DNA of 64,000 bases from Campylobacter concisus. GTDB taxonomy: Bacteria > Campylobacterota > Campylobacteria > Campylobacterales > Campylobacteraceae. The position numbers and the translations under genes were made by a program. The stretch lies in assembly GCF_003048375.1 (NCBI RefSeq), contig NZ_CP021642.1:1911444-1975443 (forward strand), in the 5' to 3' direction. Numbering within the stretch: position 1 is the stretch's first letter; each line of letters opens with the position of its first letter. Under the pieces are notes generated by a model. The model was not told where the DNA came from. It saw nothing but the letters and a program-made list of their open reading frames with translations, and did no database searches. Shown one piece after another: positions 44,574 through 53,141 of this stretch.

Positions 44574-45245
44574 TTACACCCCCGCTTTTACTTTAGGAAT
44601 ATATCTAAGGCTTGGTTTTGTGCCAAGTTCTGCTCTTAGCCTTATGCTATCTTTGACAGCTAAAAGCTGGCTAATGTGCGAGCTCTCATCGTTTAAATCG
44701 CCAAAGACCAAAGCCTCATATCTGCACGCCTCAACGCAGGCTGGATCTTTTTTATCCTTTAAATTTGTATCTATGCAGAAGTTACAGCTTTGGGCTGAGT
44801 GATTGACCTTGTCGATATATCTCACGTCGTAAGGACAGGCTACGATGCAGTATTTACAGGCGATGCAGTCATCTATGTTTGTAGTTTGGATGCCAGTTTT
44901 TATGTCCTTGTGACAGGCTTTTGTTGGGCAAACAGCCACGCAAGGCGCGTCCTCGCACTGCTGACAAGATACTCTTACATATCTTTTATCGAGCAAATTC
45001 TTTGGATCAGTCTTATCCTCTACAAAAAGTCTCATCTGCCCTTTTGGGACTAAATTTACCTTTCTACATGCCACTTCGCAGTCCGTGCAGCCGACGCATT
45101 TGTTTTGGTCAAATATCATGCCAAAATGTGGTTTTTTCGCACTCTCTTCACTCTTAAAAGCAAAACCACTACTTGCCACGCTAGCACCAGCAGCCACAAC
45201 TGCCATGCGTTTAAAAAAGGCTCTTCTGCTATTTTGATTTTGCAT
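44574..45245 (-). CDS. mccC: NrfC-like ferredoxin subunit with four [4Fe-4S] motifs
   Basis: 223 residues from the ATG at 45245 (GGAG upstream); an earlier ATG at 45257 contains that site. The N-terminus has a twin-arginine signal (SRRAFFKR, then a hydrophobic stretch), so it is exported folded by Tat. Four cysteine clusters follow: CVGCTDCEVAC, CQQCEDAPCVAVC, CIACKYCIVAC and the CNFC ... CVEAC group. It carries electrons from MccD towards MccA. Confidence 0.9.
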   Translation of the reverse strand: MQNQNSRRAFFKRMAVVAAGASVASSGFAFKSEESAKKPHFGMIFDQNKCVGCTDCEVACRKVNLVPKGQMRLFVEDKTDPKNLLDKRYVRVSCQQCEDAPCVAVCPTKACHKDIKTGIQTTNIDDCIACKYCIVACPYDVRYIDKVNHSAQSCNFCIDTNLKDKKDPACVEACRYEALVFGDLNDESSHISQLLAVKDSIRLRAELGTKPSLRYIPKVKAGV

Positions 45246-45264
45246 TTTTAACTCCATTTATGCC

Positions 45265-46023
45265 TTAATGAGGCTTTTTAATGCCCTCATTTTGCTCTTT
45301 TTCATGAATTTTTCTTGCCGCCTCAGCTAGTTCGCCAGGCTTTAAGACCTTAATAAGCTCTATCTCAAAAACGATAGTCTCGCCACCAGGTATCCCCTCC
45401 ATGCCGCTATCGCCGTATGCAAGCTCAGGCGGGATTACAAATTTAAACTTCTCGCCCTCTTTCATAAGCATAAGTCCCTCTTCAAGCCCAGGGATCAAAT
45501 TTAGCATCGAAAGATGAGCTGGAGCCTCTTTTGTCTCGTCAAAGACCTTGCCATCGACAAAGCTTGCTTTATAATTTACTATGATGATGCTCTCAGGCTT
45601 TGGAGTAGCCCCTTTTGAGCCACCTTTTATGATCTCATATTGTAAATTTGATTTTGTTGTTTTTACATTTTTGTTTTTTGCATTTTTTTCCATATAGGCT
45701 TTGCCTTGGGCTAAATTCTCTTTTAGCTTGGCAGCCTCTTTTTCTTTTACTATCTTATCTAAGCTTTCAGCTCTTTTGTTTAGTAGCTTTGCTATCTCAT
45801 CATCACTTAGTTTTAGCTCGCTCTTTAGCGCATCGCTAAAGCCTTTTATCACTGCATCAGCGTCATAGCCAACACCTAGTTGCTTTTGATCTAGCAGTCC
45901 TTTTAAAACATATCCACCGCTTGTTGCGCCTATGGCGTAAGAGTCGTTTGTATCGACATTTGCTAAGAGGCTAGCCACACTTAGGCTAAGAAGTAGCGAA
46001 CATTTTAAAAACCCATTTTTCAT
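45265..46023 (-). CDS. mccB: Periplasmic FKBP-type peptidyl-prolyl isomerase
   Basis: 252 residues with a Sec signal (ends near SLLANV). A helical FKBP N-terminal dimerisation region (about 30-120) precedes the FKBP domain (about 135-235; GKVFDETKEAP, IPGLEEGLMLMKEGEK, PPELAYGDSG). A His-containing C-terminal tail ends KKPH. In Wolinella the second gene of the mcc operon encodes such an isomerase, needed for making or folding MccA. Confidence 0.87.
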   Translation of the reverse strand: MKNGFLKCSLLLSLSVASLLANVDTNDSYAIGATSGGYVLKGLLDQKQLGVGYDADAVIKGFSDALKSELKLSDDEIAKLLNKRAESLDKIVKEKEAAKLKENLAQGKAYMEKNAKNKNVKTTKSNLQYEIIKGGSKGATPKPESIIIVNYKASFVDGKVFDETKEAPAHLSMLNLIPGLEEGLMLMKEGEKFKFVIPPELAYGDSGMEGIPGGETIVFEIELIKVLKPGELAEAARKIHEKEQNEGIKKPH

Positions 46024-46042
46024 TTCAAACCCTTAAGATTAA

Positions 46043-46062
46043 AGGGGCTAAAACTAGCCCCT
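46043..46062 (-). other. Intercistronic hairpin between mccA and mccB
   Basis: AGGGGCTA (46043-46050) and TAGCCCCT (46055-46062) form a perfect 8-base stem with a 4-base loop in the 44-base gap. Only a short T run follows on the minus strand, so partial termination or 3'-end protection of the mccA message is more likely than full termination. Confidence 0.6.
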
Positions 46063-46067
46063 AAATG

Positions 46068-48134
46068 CTATAAATTTTTGTTTAGAATTCTCTGAGCTTC
46101 TTTTATATACTCTTTAGATGCATCTAGTCTTTGTTTAGTAAATTTAAATCCGTGCATACCCCACGAACCATCTTTTTCGACCATATCGATGATCTCTTGA
46201 GCGTTTTGGACAAGCTCATAAACTCTTGCTTTATCACTTGGATCTAGCTTTTTAGTCTCTAGTAGTGAGTAAATTCCCTCGATGCCTATTTTGACCTCTG
46301 AGAATTCATTTTTAACTGGAGTTTGCCATCCCATAACCTCATCATAAACTTGTTTTTGGTTTTTGAAGTGAAGTGTTGGTTTTAGCTCAGATAGCACTGG
46401 GCTATGGCAGCCTTTATTATCTTTCATATCTTTATCAGCCCAAGATGTTCTAGCGCATGCCCACATCAAATCAACATAGTTGTGGCCATTTTTATCTCTC
46501 TCAAAGTGCCAATCTTTAGCATCTCTTGGACCTTTAGCTGCGTCGCCTGGGACTAGAGATTTCTCTTTTGGATCGACCATGATCTTCCAGATGTGAGAGC
46601 GTCTTTGAGTATCAAAGCCAGCGTTGTCTTGGAACTGAACAGCGTAGAAATTCTCGCAGCTCATCATAAATGGCATGTGGCAAGATGCACAAGTGTTGTT
46701 TTTGTGTGTATCTGCTTTTGATGCGATATATGCTTGAGTCTCGTGACAATCTTTACAATCTTTTTTGATCTTTGGTTTAGTGTAGAACGCACTTAGATAG
46801 CCTTGATCTGGGTTGTAGTTCATGCCAGTTACGCTCTTATCGCCTACAACGTTACCTGTGTTGTCGTGTGGATCGTGGCAAGTGACGCATCTCATACCTT
46901 TATCATAGTGAGCGGTAAAGTATGATTGAGAACCTTCTGAGCCACATCCTGGTCCCATTGATTTAAATTTAGAGCTTAGTGAGAGATCAAGCTTGCCGTT
47001 ATTAAGTGGGTTAGCACGCATTAGATCTGGGCTAAAGTTAAATCTTTGGTGACAGCGTTCGCAGTTTGATGTTCTAAAATTTGTAGCTCCATCAAGGTGA
47101 CCGCCAGCTCCGTGGCACTCCTCACAGCTTACGCCTTTTGAGATAGTGTGTTTTTGAAGCTCTTTGGCATTACCAAGTGCTGCGTAAAATTCTGCTTTTG
47201 ACTTAAAGTCGAATTTAACTGGGTGGCAAACCTCACAATATGATGAGTTTGCTTGGAAAAACATCGACTTTTTATGTTTTGCGGCGTATGAGGCAAGACC
47301 TCTGACATATCCGCCATTATCGCCATACTCTTCAAGAGTGCCAGGAAATTCTGGGACAAGCTCTTTTATCTTTTTAACAGTTGCGTCGTCTAAATTTAAC
47401 GCCCATGTTCTTTGCCATTGGTTACCGCCAGCTACGATCTGACCTGTGCCATCTCTTAGCAAACCGCCCTCAACGTAGTAAGTACCACGAAGTAGCCATG
47501 CATCGACGTAGCCCATCTTAGTTCTTAAGTGACCAACGGTTGCGTAGATGACATCTGGAGTGATACCTTTTGGAAGGATAGAAGCGGTATCTTTGTCAAA
47601 TACTGGCTCAGTTAGGTTGTTATTAACCTCTGGGTGCTCGCCAGGGAAGCGCATAGTAGTTGCGTGGCGAGATCTGCTCCAGACCTCATACTGAGCCGGG
47701 TGACACTCACCGCACTTTTCTGGACCTACAAATTTATTAGGAAATTGAAGTGATGAGGTGGCTGGAATTCTATACATCATAGAGCTATAGCCCTTACCAC
47801 CATCTCTTTTGCTAAGCTTTGACATATCAAAGCCATGTCCCTCGGCAAGCCACTCTAAGCCACGGTCGTGAACGACCATTTTGCCGACGGTTTTGCCACC
47901 ATACTTTGTAAAAATAGGGTGGTTTTTAAATAGCCAGTTATACATCTCTTGCTCTTCTACGACGTAGTCTTGCAAGGAGACAACACCTCTACTTTGCAGT
48001 GTGCCTTTAGGATTTGCGATAACATCACGTGCTTTATCGGACATCTGCATATTATGCTCTTCGCAACAGGCTTGTGAAGCAAAGATACTAACACCCATGA
48101 GTAAGCCTGCTAAGGCTTTGTGTAAGTTTCTCAC
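46068..48134 (-). CDS. mccA: Octahaem cytochrome c sulfite reductase MccA
   Basis: 688 residues, GTG start with AAGGAGG upstream and a signal peptide ending near ASQA. Haem sites: CxxCH at Cys141, 300, 337, 358, 416, 460 and 482, plus one CX15CH (Cys560, Cys576, His577), which is the hallmark of MccA. Cys397 (GPGCGSEG) and Cys493 (MMSCENF) are the only other cysteines in the core and are good candidates for the two Cu(I) ligands described in the Wolinella haem-copper enzyme. It reduces sulfite to sulfide in the periplasm with six electrons from menaquinol through MccCD. The two-component genes upstream and the accessory genes downstream are on the same strand. Confidence 0.92.
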   Translation of the reverse strand: MRNLHKALAGLLMGVSIFASQACCEEHNMQMSDKARDVIANPKGTLQSRGVVSLQDYVVEEQEMYNWLFKNHPIFTKYGGKTVGKMVVHDRGLEWLAEGHGFDMSKLSKRDGGKGYSSMMYRIPATSSLQFPNKFVGPEKCGECHPAQYEVWSRSRHATTMRFPGEHPEVNNNLTEPVFDKDTASILPKGITPDVIYATVGHLRTKMGYVDAWLLRGTYYVEGGLLRDGTGQIVAGGNQWQRTWALNLDDATVKKIKELVPEFPGTLEEYGDNGGYVRGLASYAAKHKKSMFFQANSSYCEVCHPVKFDFKSKAEFYAALGNAKELQKHTISKGVSCEECHGAGGHLDGATNFRTSNCERCHQRFNFSPDLMRANPLNNGKLDLSLSSKFKSMGPGCGSEGSQSYFTAHYDKGMRCVTCHDPHDNTGNVVGDKSVTGMNYNPDQGYLSAFYTKPKIKKDCKDCHETQAYIASKADTHKNNTCASCHMPFMMSCENFYAVQFQDNAGFDTQRRSHIWKIMVDPKEKSLVPGDAAKGPRDAKDWHFERDKNGHNYVDLMWACARTSWADKDMKDNKGCHSPVLSELKPTLHFKNQKQVYDEVMGWQTPVKNEFSEVKIGIEGIYSLLETKKLDPSDKARVYELVQNAQEIIDMVEKDGSWGMHGFKFTKQRLDASKEYIKEAQRILNKNL

Positions 48135-48229
48135 GTCTCCTCCTTTGAATTTTTATCCTAAAATCAAAATGATTTCATACTGATAATCTTAACACCAAAA
48201 AAGGGTAGAAAAGGGGGAAAATTAACAAA

Positions 48230-49657
48230 TTATAAATTTTCGAAACTAATTGTAAATGCAACGTGGTTTTCATCCACATTTTTAGCAAAGATTAGGGCGT
48301 TGTTTTTGCGAGCAATAAGGCGGCTCATATATAGCCCAAGCCCGCTACCGCTCTCTTTTGTGCTAAAGTGTGGCTCAAAGATAACCTTTAAAAATGAATT
48401 TTTTATCGCTCCTGCGTTATTTTGCACGCATAAATTCTTGCGATCATCTTTTAAAAAGGCGCTTATCTTTATCACTCTTGGCTTTGTGTAGCTCTGCTTA
48501 AATGCGTCTTTGGCGTTATTTATGATGTTTATTAAAATTTGGATTATCTCATTGAAATTTGCAAATACCTCAAAATTTTCTCTCACGTCAAGCTGCACTT
48601 CGATCTGATACTTTTTAAGCGTTGCGTTTAAAATTTTTATCGTTTGATTTATCACTTCAAGCACCTTAAACTCTTTTCTCAAGGTATTTGGACTAAAGAA
48701 ATTTTTAAAGTCATCAACGGTTTCTGACATGAAATTTATCTGCTTGCTGGTCTCTTCTATAAACTCATAAATTTTCGCCTCATCAAGCTTTTTTCTCTCC
48801 TGATAAAGCTCTAAATTTATCAAAGCTGAGCTTATCTGAGCAAGCGGCTGCTTCCACTGATGCGAGATATTGCCTATCATCTCGCCCATCGAAGCTAGGC
48901 GGCTTTGATGAATCATTAGCTGCTCAGTCTGCTTTTTGCTCTCCTCGCCACGCCTATGCATCTTATAAACAAGTAGCAAAAATAACCCAAAGATAAGCGT
49001 TATAGCGCTCATTATGACGATGACCTCTTGCAAGTGATAGGTAAAAATGGCGCGGATTGGTATCTTAAAAGAGATCATCGCGACCGTTTCGTTCACGTCT
49101 GGGATCTCTATGCCCTCCATGCCGTATTTTTCTAGCATTTGCTGCGGGGCATTTGCGCTGCTGTGACAGGCTAGACAGCTTGGACTTTGGTTTTTTATAG
49201 GCAGACCCACAAAGAGCTGTGAGCCATTTTCATCTTTTATTATCTTTACAAATTCTTTAAATTTATTTTCTTTAAAGCCATGCAAGACGCCAGCTTCAAA
49301 TTCATTTGGCTGGTGAGCTTTGTTTAGCGGTGCGATGGCAACTAGCTTGTAGTCGAAGTCTAGGTTGTATTTTTGCTTTTGGATATTGTAAATTTCACGG
49401 CTTATATATGAAGATGATAGAAGTCTCTCGTCAAAAAAGTCCTCTTTTAAAATGCCCTCTTGCTTTAGCTGTTCGATCAGCGGGCGTTGCACACCTGAGA
49501 TGTACTCTCTTACAGAATTTATACTCTCAAGCACATAATGCGCCTCTCTTTTGGCGTCTTTCATCGCTAGGTCGTTGTAAAAATTTAAAACAAGCGCCGA
49601 AACTAGCAGATAGACAAAGATAAAAGCACCGACTATTAGCTGAAATTTATATCTCAC
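48230..49657 (-). CDS. Histidine kinase with a periplasmic haem-binding motif
   Basis: 475 residues, GTG start overlapping the response-regulator gene by 11 bases. Membrane helices at about 7-27 and 208-230 enclose a periplasmic Tll0287-like (DUF3365) domain. It contains CLACH (Cys161, Cys164, His165), a c-type haem attachment motif in the context SPSCLACHSS. The kinase part has the H box at His266 (GNISHQWKQPLAQ), an N box (NIINNAKDAF) and the G2 box GSGLGLYMS; the G1 box (CVQNNAGAI) is divergent. It is well placed to sense a redox state or sulfur oxyanion and control mccA, 95 bases downstream. Confidence 0.87.
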   Translation of the reverse strand: MRYKFQLIVGAFIFVYLLVSALVLNFYNDLAMKDAKREAHYVLESINSVREYISGVQRPLIEQLKQEGILKEDFFDERLLSSSYISREIYNIQKQKYNLDFDYKLVAIAPLNKAHQPNEFEAGVLHGFKENKFKEFVKIIKDENGSQLFVGLPIKNQSPSCLACHSSANAPQQMLEKYGMEGIEIPDVNETVAMISFKIPIRAIFTYHLQEVIVIMSAITLIFGLFLLLVYKMHRRGEESKKQTEQLMIHQSRLASMGEMIGNISHQWKQPLAQISSALINLELYQERKKLDEAKIYEFIEETSKQINFMSETVDDFKNFFSPNTLRKEFKVLEVINQTIKILNATLKKYQIEVQLDVRENFEVFANFNEIIQILINIINNAKDAFKQSYTKPRVIKISAFLKDDRKNLCVQNNAGAIKNSFLKVIFEPHFSTKESGSGLGLYMSRLIARKNNALIFAKNVDENHVAFTISFENL

Positions 49658-50336
49658 AAAGATAGCCCACGCCGTATAAATTTTTGATCACATCTTTGCC
49701 AAGCTTTCTTCTAAGCTCTTTTACGATCGTCTTTATCGCCTCTTTTGTCGGCTGTTCGTAGTCCCAGATGTAGTCAAAAATTTGCTCATAAGTGATAGTT
49801 TTGTTTTTGTTGTTTAAAAAGTACTCTAAAAGCTTGCTCTCGCTCTTACTTAGATGAGAAATTTCGCCATTTACATAAAGCGCTTTTTTACCAAAATCAT
49901 ACTCAAGCTCGTCATTTAGCCTGATAGTTGGTGTGCGTCCAACTAGCTCAAAAGCCACATCTTCAAGCGCTTTGATGAAAGATTTTTTATCGTATGGTTT
50001 TGCAAGGTATCTTGTGATCTTTAGCTCAACTGCGCGCCACAGATACTCTTGCTCGACGTGGCTTGATAAGATCACGATAGGGATTTTTTGATTGATAGCT
50101 CTTACTTTTTTAGCGATCTCAAGACCATCGATATTTGGCACGCTGATATCAAGCACCAAAACATCATACGCCCCGCTCATAGCAAGCTCAAGCGCATCAA
50201 AGCCGTCTGTGACGCCTTTAACCTCTGCGAAAAAGAGCTCCAGCGAGGCGCAGATATTTCGCAAAATCGCCTCTTCATCCTCTAGGCAAAGGACCTTTTT
50301 GTTTGATAAAACATCTAAAATATCATTCTCTTGCAT
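49647..50336 (-). CDS. OmpR-type response regulator of the mcc cluster
   Basis: 229 residues: receiver domain (acidic EDEE at 19-22, Asp63 in VLDISVP, switch SS near 91-92, Lys113 in LAKPYD) and a trans_reg_C winged helix (about 135-229; WDYEQPTKEAIKTIVKELRRKLG). It overlaps the haem-motif kinase gene, so they are a cognate pair. It is first in the cluster and probably activates mccA in response to sulfite; this follows from context and from regulation reported for Wolinella, not from a visible site. Confidence 0.88.
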   Translation of the reverse strand: MQENDILDVLSNKKVLCLEDEEAILRNICASLELFFAEVKGVTDGFDALELAMSGAYDVLVLDISVPNIDGLEIAKKVRAINQKIPIVILSSHVEQEYLWRAVELKITRYLAKPYDKKSFIKALEDVAFELVGRTPTIRLNDELEYDFGKKALYVNGEISHLSKSESKLLEYFLNNKNKTITYEQIFDYIWDYEQPTKEAIKTIVKELRRKLGKDVIKNLYGVGYLCEI

Positions 50337-50475
50337 ACGTCATCTCATCTCTTAAGCCAAAAAGCCGACTTAAATAACACAAAATAAAAACTATTTCATA
50401 AATTTACATCATGATCGTAAGCTTAAAGTAAAAAATAGGCTCGCTACTTAAGTGATAAATTTAAAAGAAAAAGTT

Positions 50476-50503
50476 AAATTTAGCCAAAGATTTGGCTAAA
50501 TTT
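50476..50503 (-). terminator. Terminator after the chemoreceptor gene
   Basis: AAATTTAGCCAAA (50476-50488) and TTTGGCTAAATTT (50491-50503) form a 13-base perfect stem with a two-base centre, directly behind the chemoreceptor stop codon. Confidence 0.7.
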
Positions 50504-50504
50504 A

Positions 50505-52208
50505 TCAGGTTCTAAATTTTGAAAGGCTAGTGTTTAGATTATCAGTCATCTTTGAAAGATGAGCGGCTGCAAGCGAAATTTCATCCATGCTTTTTGAGTT
50601 TTGTTTTGAAATTTCATCGATATTTACGATGCCTTTTATCAGCTCTTCGACCTTATGTCCAGTCTCTAGATAGTCCTTCGTAGAGGTCTCATTTAAGCTA
50701 ACGCTCTCGTTCATTAGCTGGTTCATATTTTCTATTTTTTCATTGATTTGGGCTGATTTTTTGCAAAGCTCGCCAGCTTTTTTAGCATTATCGCCGATGG
50801 TTTGACTTGAGTTTGAGATCGCTTCAACGATTAAATTTATAGTCGCATTTATCTCGCTTAGGCTATTTTGCGTGCGTTCAGCCAGCTGTCTAACCTCATC
50901 AGCCACGACTGCAAAGCCACGTCCGTGCTCACCTGCACGCGCTGCTTCTATGGCAGCATTTAGGGCAAGTAAATTTGTCTGATCAGCGATATCATCGATG
51001 ATATTTAAGACATCTTTTACATTTTTAGCTTGATCAGCTAGGCTTTTCATCGAGCTAGCGAGTGAAATTTCGCTATTTGCAGCCTCATCTACATTTTTGC
51101 TAAGCCCCAAAACATCATTTGAGACCTCATTTATATATAGACAGGTTCTTTCAAGATTTTCTTTGCTCTTCTTAGCCTCTTCAAATGAGCTTTTTATCTC
51201 TTCTGACATGGTTTTTGCCATATTTGTCGTATCTGTGACGATTAGTGAAGATTTGTTGGTTAAATTTGTAGTTTGAGCTGAGGTTGAGGAGAGCTGCTCG
51301 GCGATAGAAGAGTTCTCATTTGCTAGCCCTTTAACGCTCTCTATAACAGATCTTAGCTCGCTTGTTAGGTCGTTTATCGAGCTTTTGATGTTTGAAATTT
51401 CATCTTTGCCACTAACCTCAAGCTTTTTAGTAAGATCGCCTCTGCCACTTTTTATCTCATCTGACATCTCGGTTAAATTTGCAACGATATTTTTTATAGG
51501 TTTGATGATCGCCCTACTTAAGATAAATAGCACGATAGCTATCAAAACAACCGTGATCAAGGCGCAAGCGATGATAAAGGTTTTTGTATTTTGGCTATTT
51601 TGCTCGTTTAACACAACCTTTGTCTTTTCTATCTCATCGGCCAAGTCATCGACGTATACACCACTTCCTAGCATCCACTTATATGGCTCAAAATTTGCAG
51701 CGTAGCCAAGCTTCTCCACTGGCTCCTCGCCCTCTTTTTTTGCCCAGCCAAATGTGACAAAACCGCCGCCTTGTTTGGCCTTTTCGATGAGCTCTTTTAT
51801 AAGAAATAGCCCTTTTGGATCTTTTAAACCGATTAAATTTTTACCAACAAGCGATGGCTTTTCAGGGTGCATCAAAACAACGCCGTCATAGTCGTAGATG
51901 AAGATATAGCCAGTCTTGTCGCTAAAGAATTTTAGCTTTGAGACGACTCTAAAAATTTCTTTTTTTATCTCATCGTCGCTTAGCCCTTTTTCTTTGCCGC
52001 CATTATAAATTTCACGCATCATTTGGTTGATCGTCTCGACGTCATCTTTTAAATTTTCTTTTCTGGCATTTACCAGCTCGTCGTAGGACTTATGGGTGAA
52101 AAACTGAGTTAGATCGCTTGAAAATTTGCTATTTAAAAAGATGAGCAAACAGCTGACAAGCAAAACTGAGAAAACAAAAGTGAGAATTATCTTTGTAGAT
52201 ATTTTCAT
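50505..52208 (-). CDS. Methyl-accepting chemotaxis protein with sCache domain
   Basis: 567 residues from the ATG at 52208 (AAGGA upstream); an in-frame extension to 52262 would place 18 polar residues before the first membrane helix. Helices at about 7-28 and 200-222 bracket a periplasmic single-Cache domain ([37 protein letters not shown]). A HAMP domain and a long signalling coiled coil follow, with the conserved hairpin [33 protein letters not shown]. It lacks a C-terminal CheR-binding tail. Its ligand may be a small carboxylate, as for many sCache receptors. Confidence 0.9.
   Translation of the reverse strand: MKISTKIILTFVFSVLLVSCLLIFLNSKFSSDLTQFFTHKSYDELVNARKENLKDDVETINQMMREIYNGGKEKGLSDDEIKKEIFRVVSKLKFFSDKTGYIFIYDYDGVVLMHPEKPSLVGKNLIGLKDPKGLFLIKELIEKAKQGGGFVTFGWAKKEGEEPVEKLGYAANFEPYKWMLGSGVYVDDLADEIEKTKVVLNEQNSQNTKTFIIACALITVVLIAIVLFILSRAIIKPIKNIVANLTEMSDEIKSGRGDLTKKLEVSGKDEISNIKSSINDLTSELRSVIESVKGLANENSSIAEQLSSTSAQTTNLTNKSSLIVTDTTNMAKTMSEEIKSSFEEAKKSKENLERTCLYINEVSNDVLGLSKNVDEAANSEISLASSMKSLADQAKNVKDVLNIIDDIADQTNLLALNAAIEAARAGEHGRGFAVVADEVRQLAERTQNSLSEINATINLIVEAISNSSQTIGDNAKKAGELCKKSAQINEKIENMNQLMNESVSLNETSTKDYLETGHKVEELIKGIVNIDEISKQNSKSMDEISLAAAHLSKMTDNLNTSLSKFRT
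50871..50990 (-). repeat. Near-identical 120-base stretch shared by two chemoreceptor genes (copy 1)
   Basis: This segment encodes the signalling hairpin tip and matches 60902-61021 with about half a dozen differences. The two copies are direct repeats about 10 kb apart. Confidence 0.8.
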
Positions 52209-52413
52209 AGCACACATCCTTGCATTTTGGGATCTCCTAAAAATTTGTGCCATTTTATACATTCAAATCTTAATTATAAATTAACTTTTGAAATTTAAGA
52301 AAAAAAGAATAAATTTGATGAGAAAATTTACTCAAAGCCCAAAATAACGAATAAGTTACAAATATTATTATCTTAAGCTTTGAGCGTAAAAAATACGTAA
52401 AATTTAGTAGCCT

Positions 52414-53022
52414 TTAGTTGCCTCTGCTTCCAGGCTTAATAGCCTTGCTACCGCTCTTACAAAGCGGACAGTGCTCTGGCTCGTAAATTTCAAATTCAAA
52501 ATTTCCCAAAGCAAAAAATGGCTTGTCGCTTGGCAGTTTTGCATTTGGCTTAGCTTCATTGCCTAAATTTGCAACCTTGCAAAAACCGCGATTTGCAAGT
52601 GCCGCAAAGCCAACCACCTCGCCGCCAAGGCTCTCTATCACGTGGGCTGCTTCAAGTGCCGAGCCGCCAGTTGTTATGATGTCCTCACAAACTATAAATT
52701 TCTCGCTCTTTTTTACTTCAAAGCCGCGCCTTAAGCTCATCACCCTATCAACGCGTTCAGTAAATATAAAACGCTTTTTTGCCGCGCGAGCTAACTCATA
52801 TCCAGCTAAAATTCCACCAAGTGCAGGAGAACAAACGCTATCAAATTTAATGCCAAATTTCTCTATCACACGCGCTAGCTCATCTGCTAGCTTTGCAGCA
52901 AGAGCAGGGTCTTCAAGCACCTTTGCACTTTGCAGATAAAACTGCGAGTGGTTGCCACTACTTAGCAAAAAGTGCCCCTCCAAATACGCCCCAGCGTCCT
53001 TATAAATTTTCTCTAAATCCAT
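52414..53022 (-). CDS. pyrE: Orotate phosphoribosyltransferase
   Basis: 202 residues with the PRPP-binding motif [15 protein letters not shown] (about 113-127) and the N-terminal loop FLLSSGNHS that binds orotate. A small zinc-like CPLCKSG sits near the C-terminus (EPEHCPLC), as in several Campylobacterota PyrE proteins. It makes OMP from orotate and PRPP in pyrimidine synthesis, in the cytoplasm. It stands alone, without other pyr genes. Confidence 0.93.
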   Translation of the reverse strand: MDLEKIYKDAGAYLEGHFLLSSGNHSQFYLQSAKVLEDPALAAKLADELARVIEKFGIKFDSVCSPALGGILAGYELARAAKKRFIFTERVDRVMSLRRGFEVKKSEKFIVCEDIITTGGSALEAAHVIESLGGEVVGFAALANRGFCKVANLGNEAKPNAKLPSDKPFFALGNFEFEIYEPEHCPLCKSGSKAIKPGSRGN

Positions 53023-53108
53023 CGCTTTTTCCTTTTAAAATTTGCCAAAAATCTTAACACATACCCACTTAAGCCACTCTTTTTAAAATTTAATAAGCCC
53101 TGCGCTTG

Positions 53109-53114
53109 TATAAT
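53109..53114 (+). promoter_or_regulatory. -10 element for the antiporter-family gene
   Basis: TATAAT in the context CTTGTATAATTC (TGTATAAT is an extended -10) lies 28 bases upstream of the ATG at 53142. Confidence 0.7.
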
Positions 53115-53141
53115 TCTTGCACTCATACAAAAAGGACACAC

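Noticed and set aside
46043..46062. A full terminator separating mccA from mccBCD
   Set aside because: The T run is too short, and the operon order and spacing argue for read-through.
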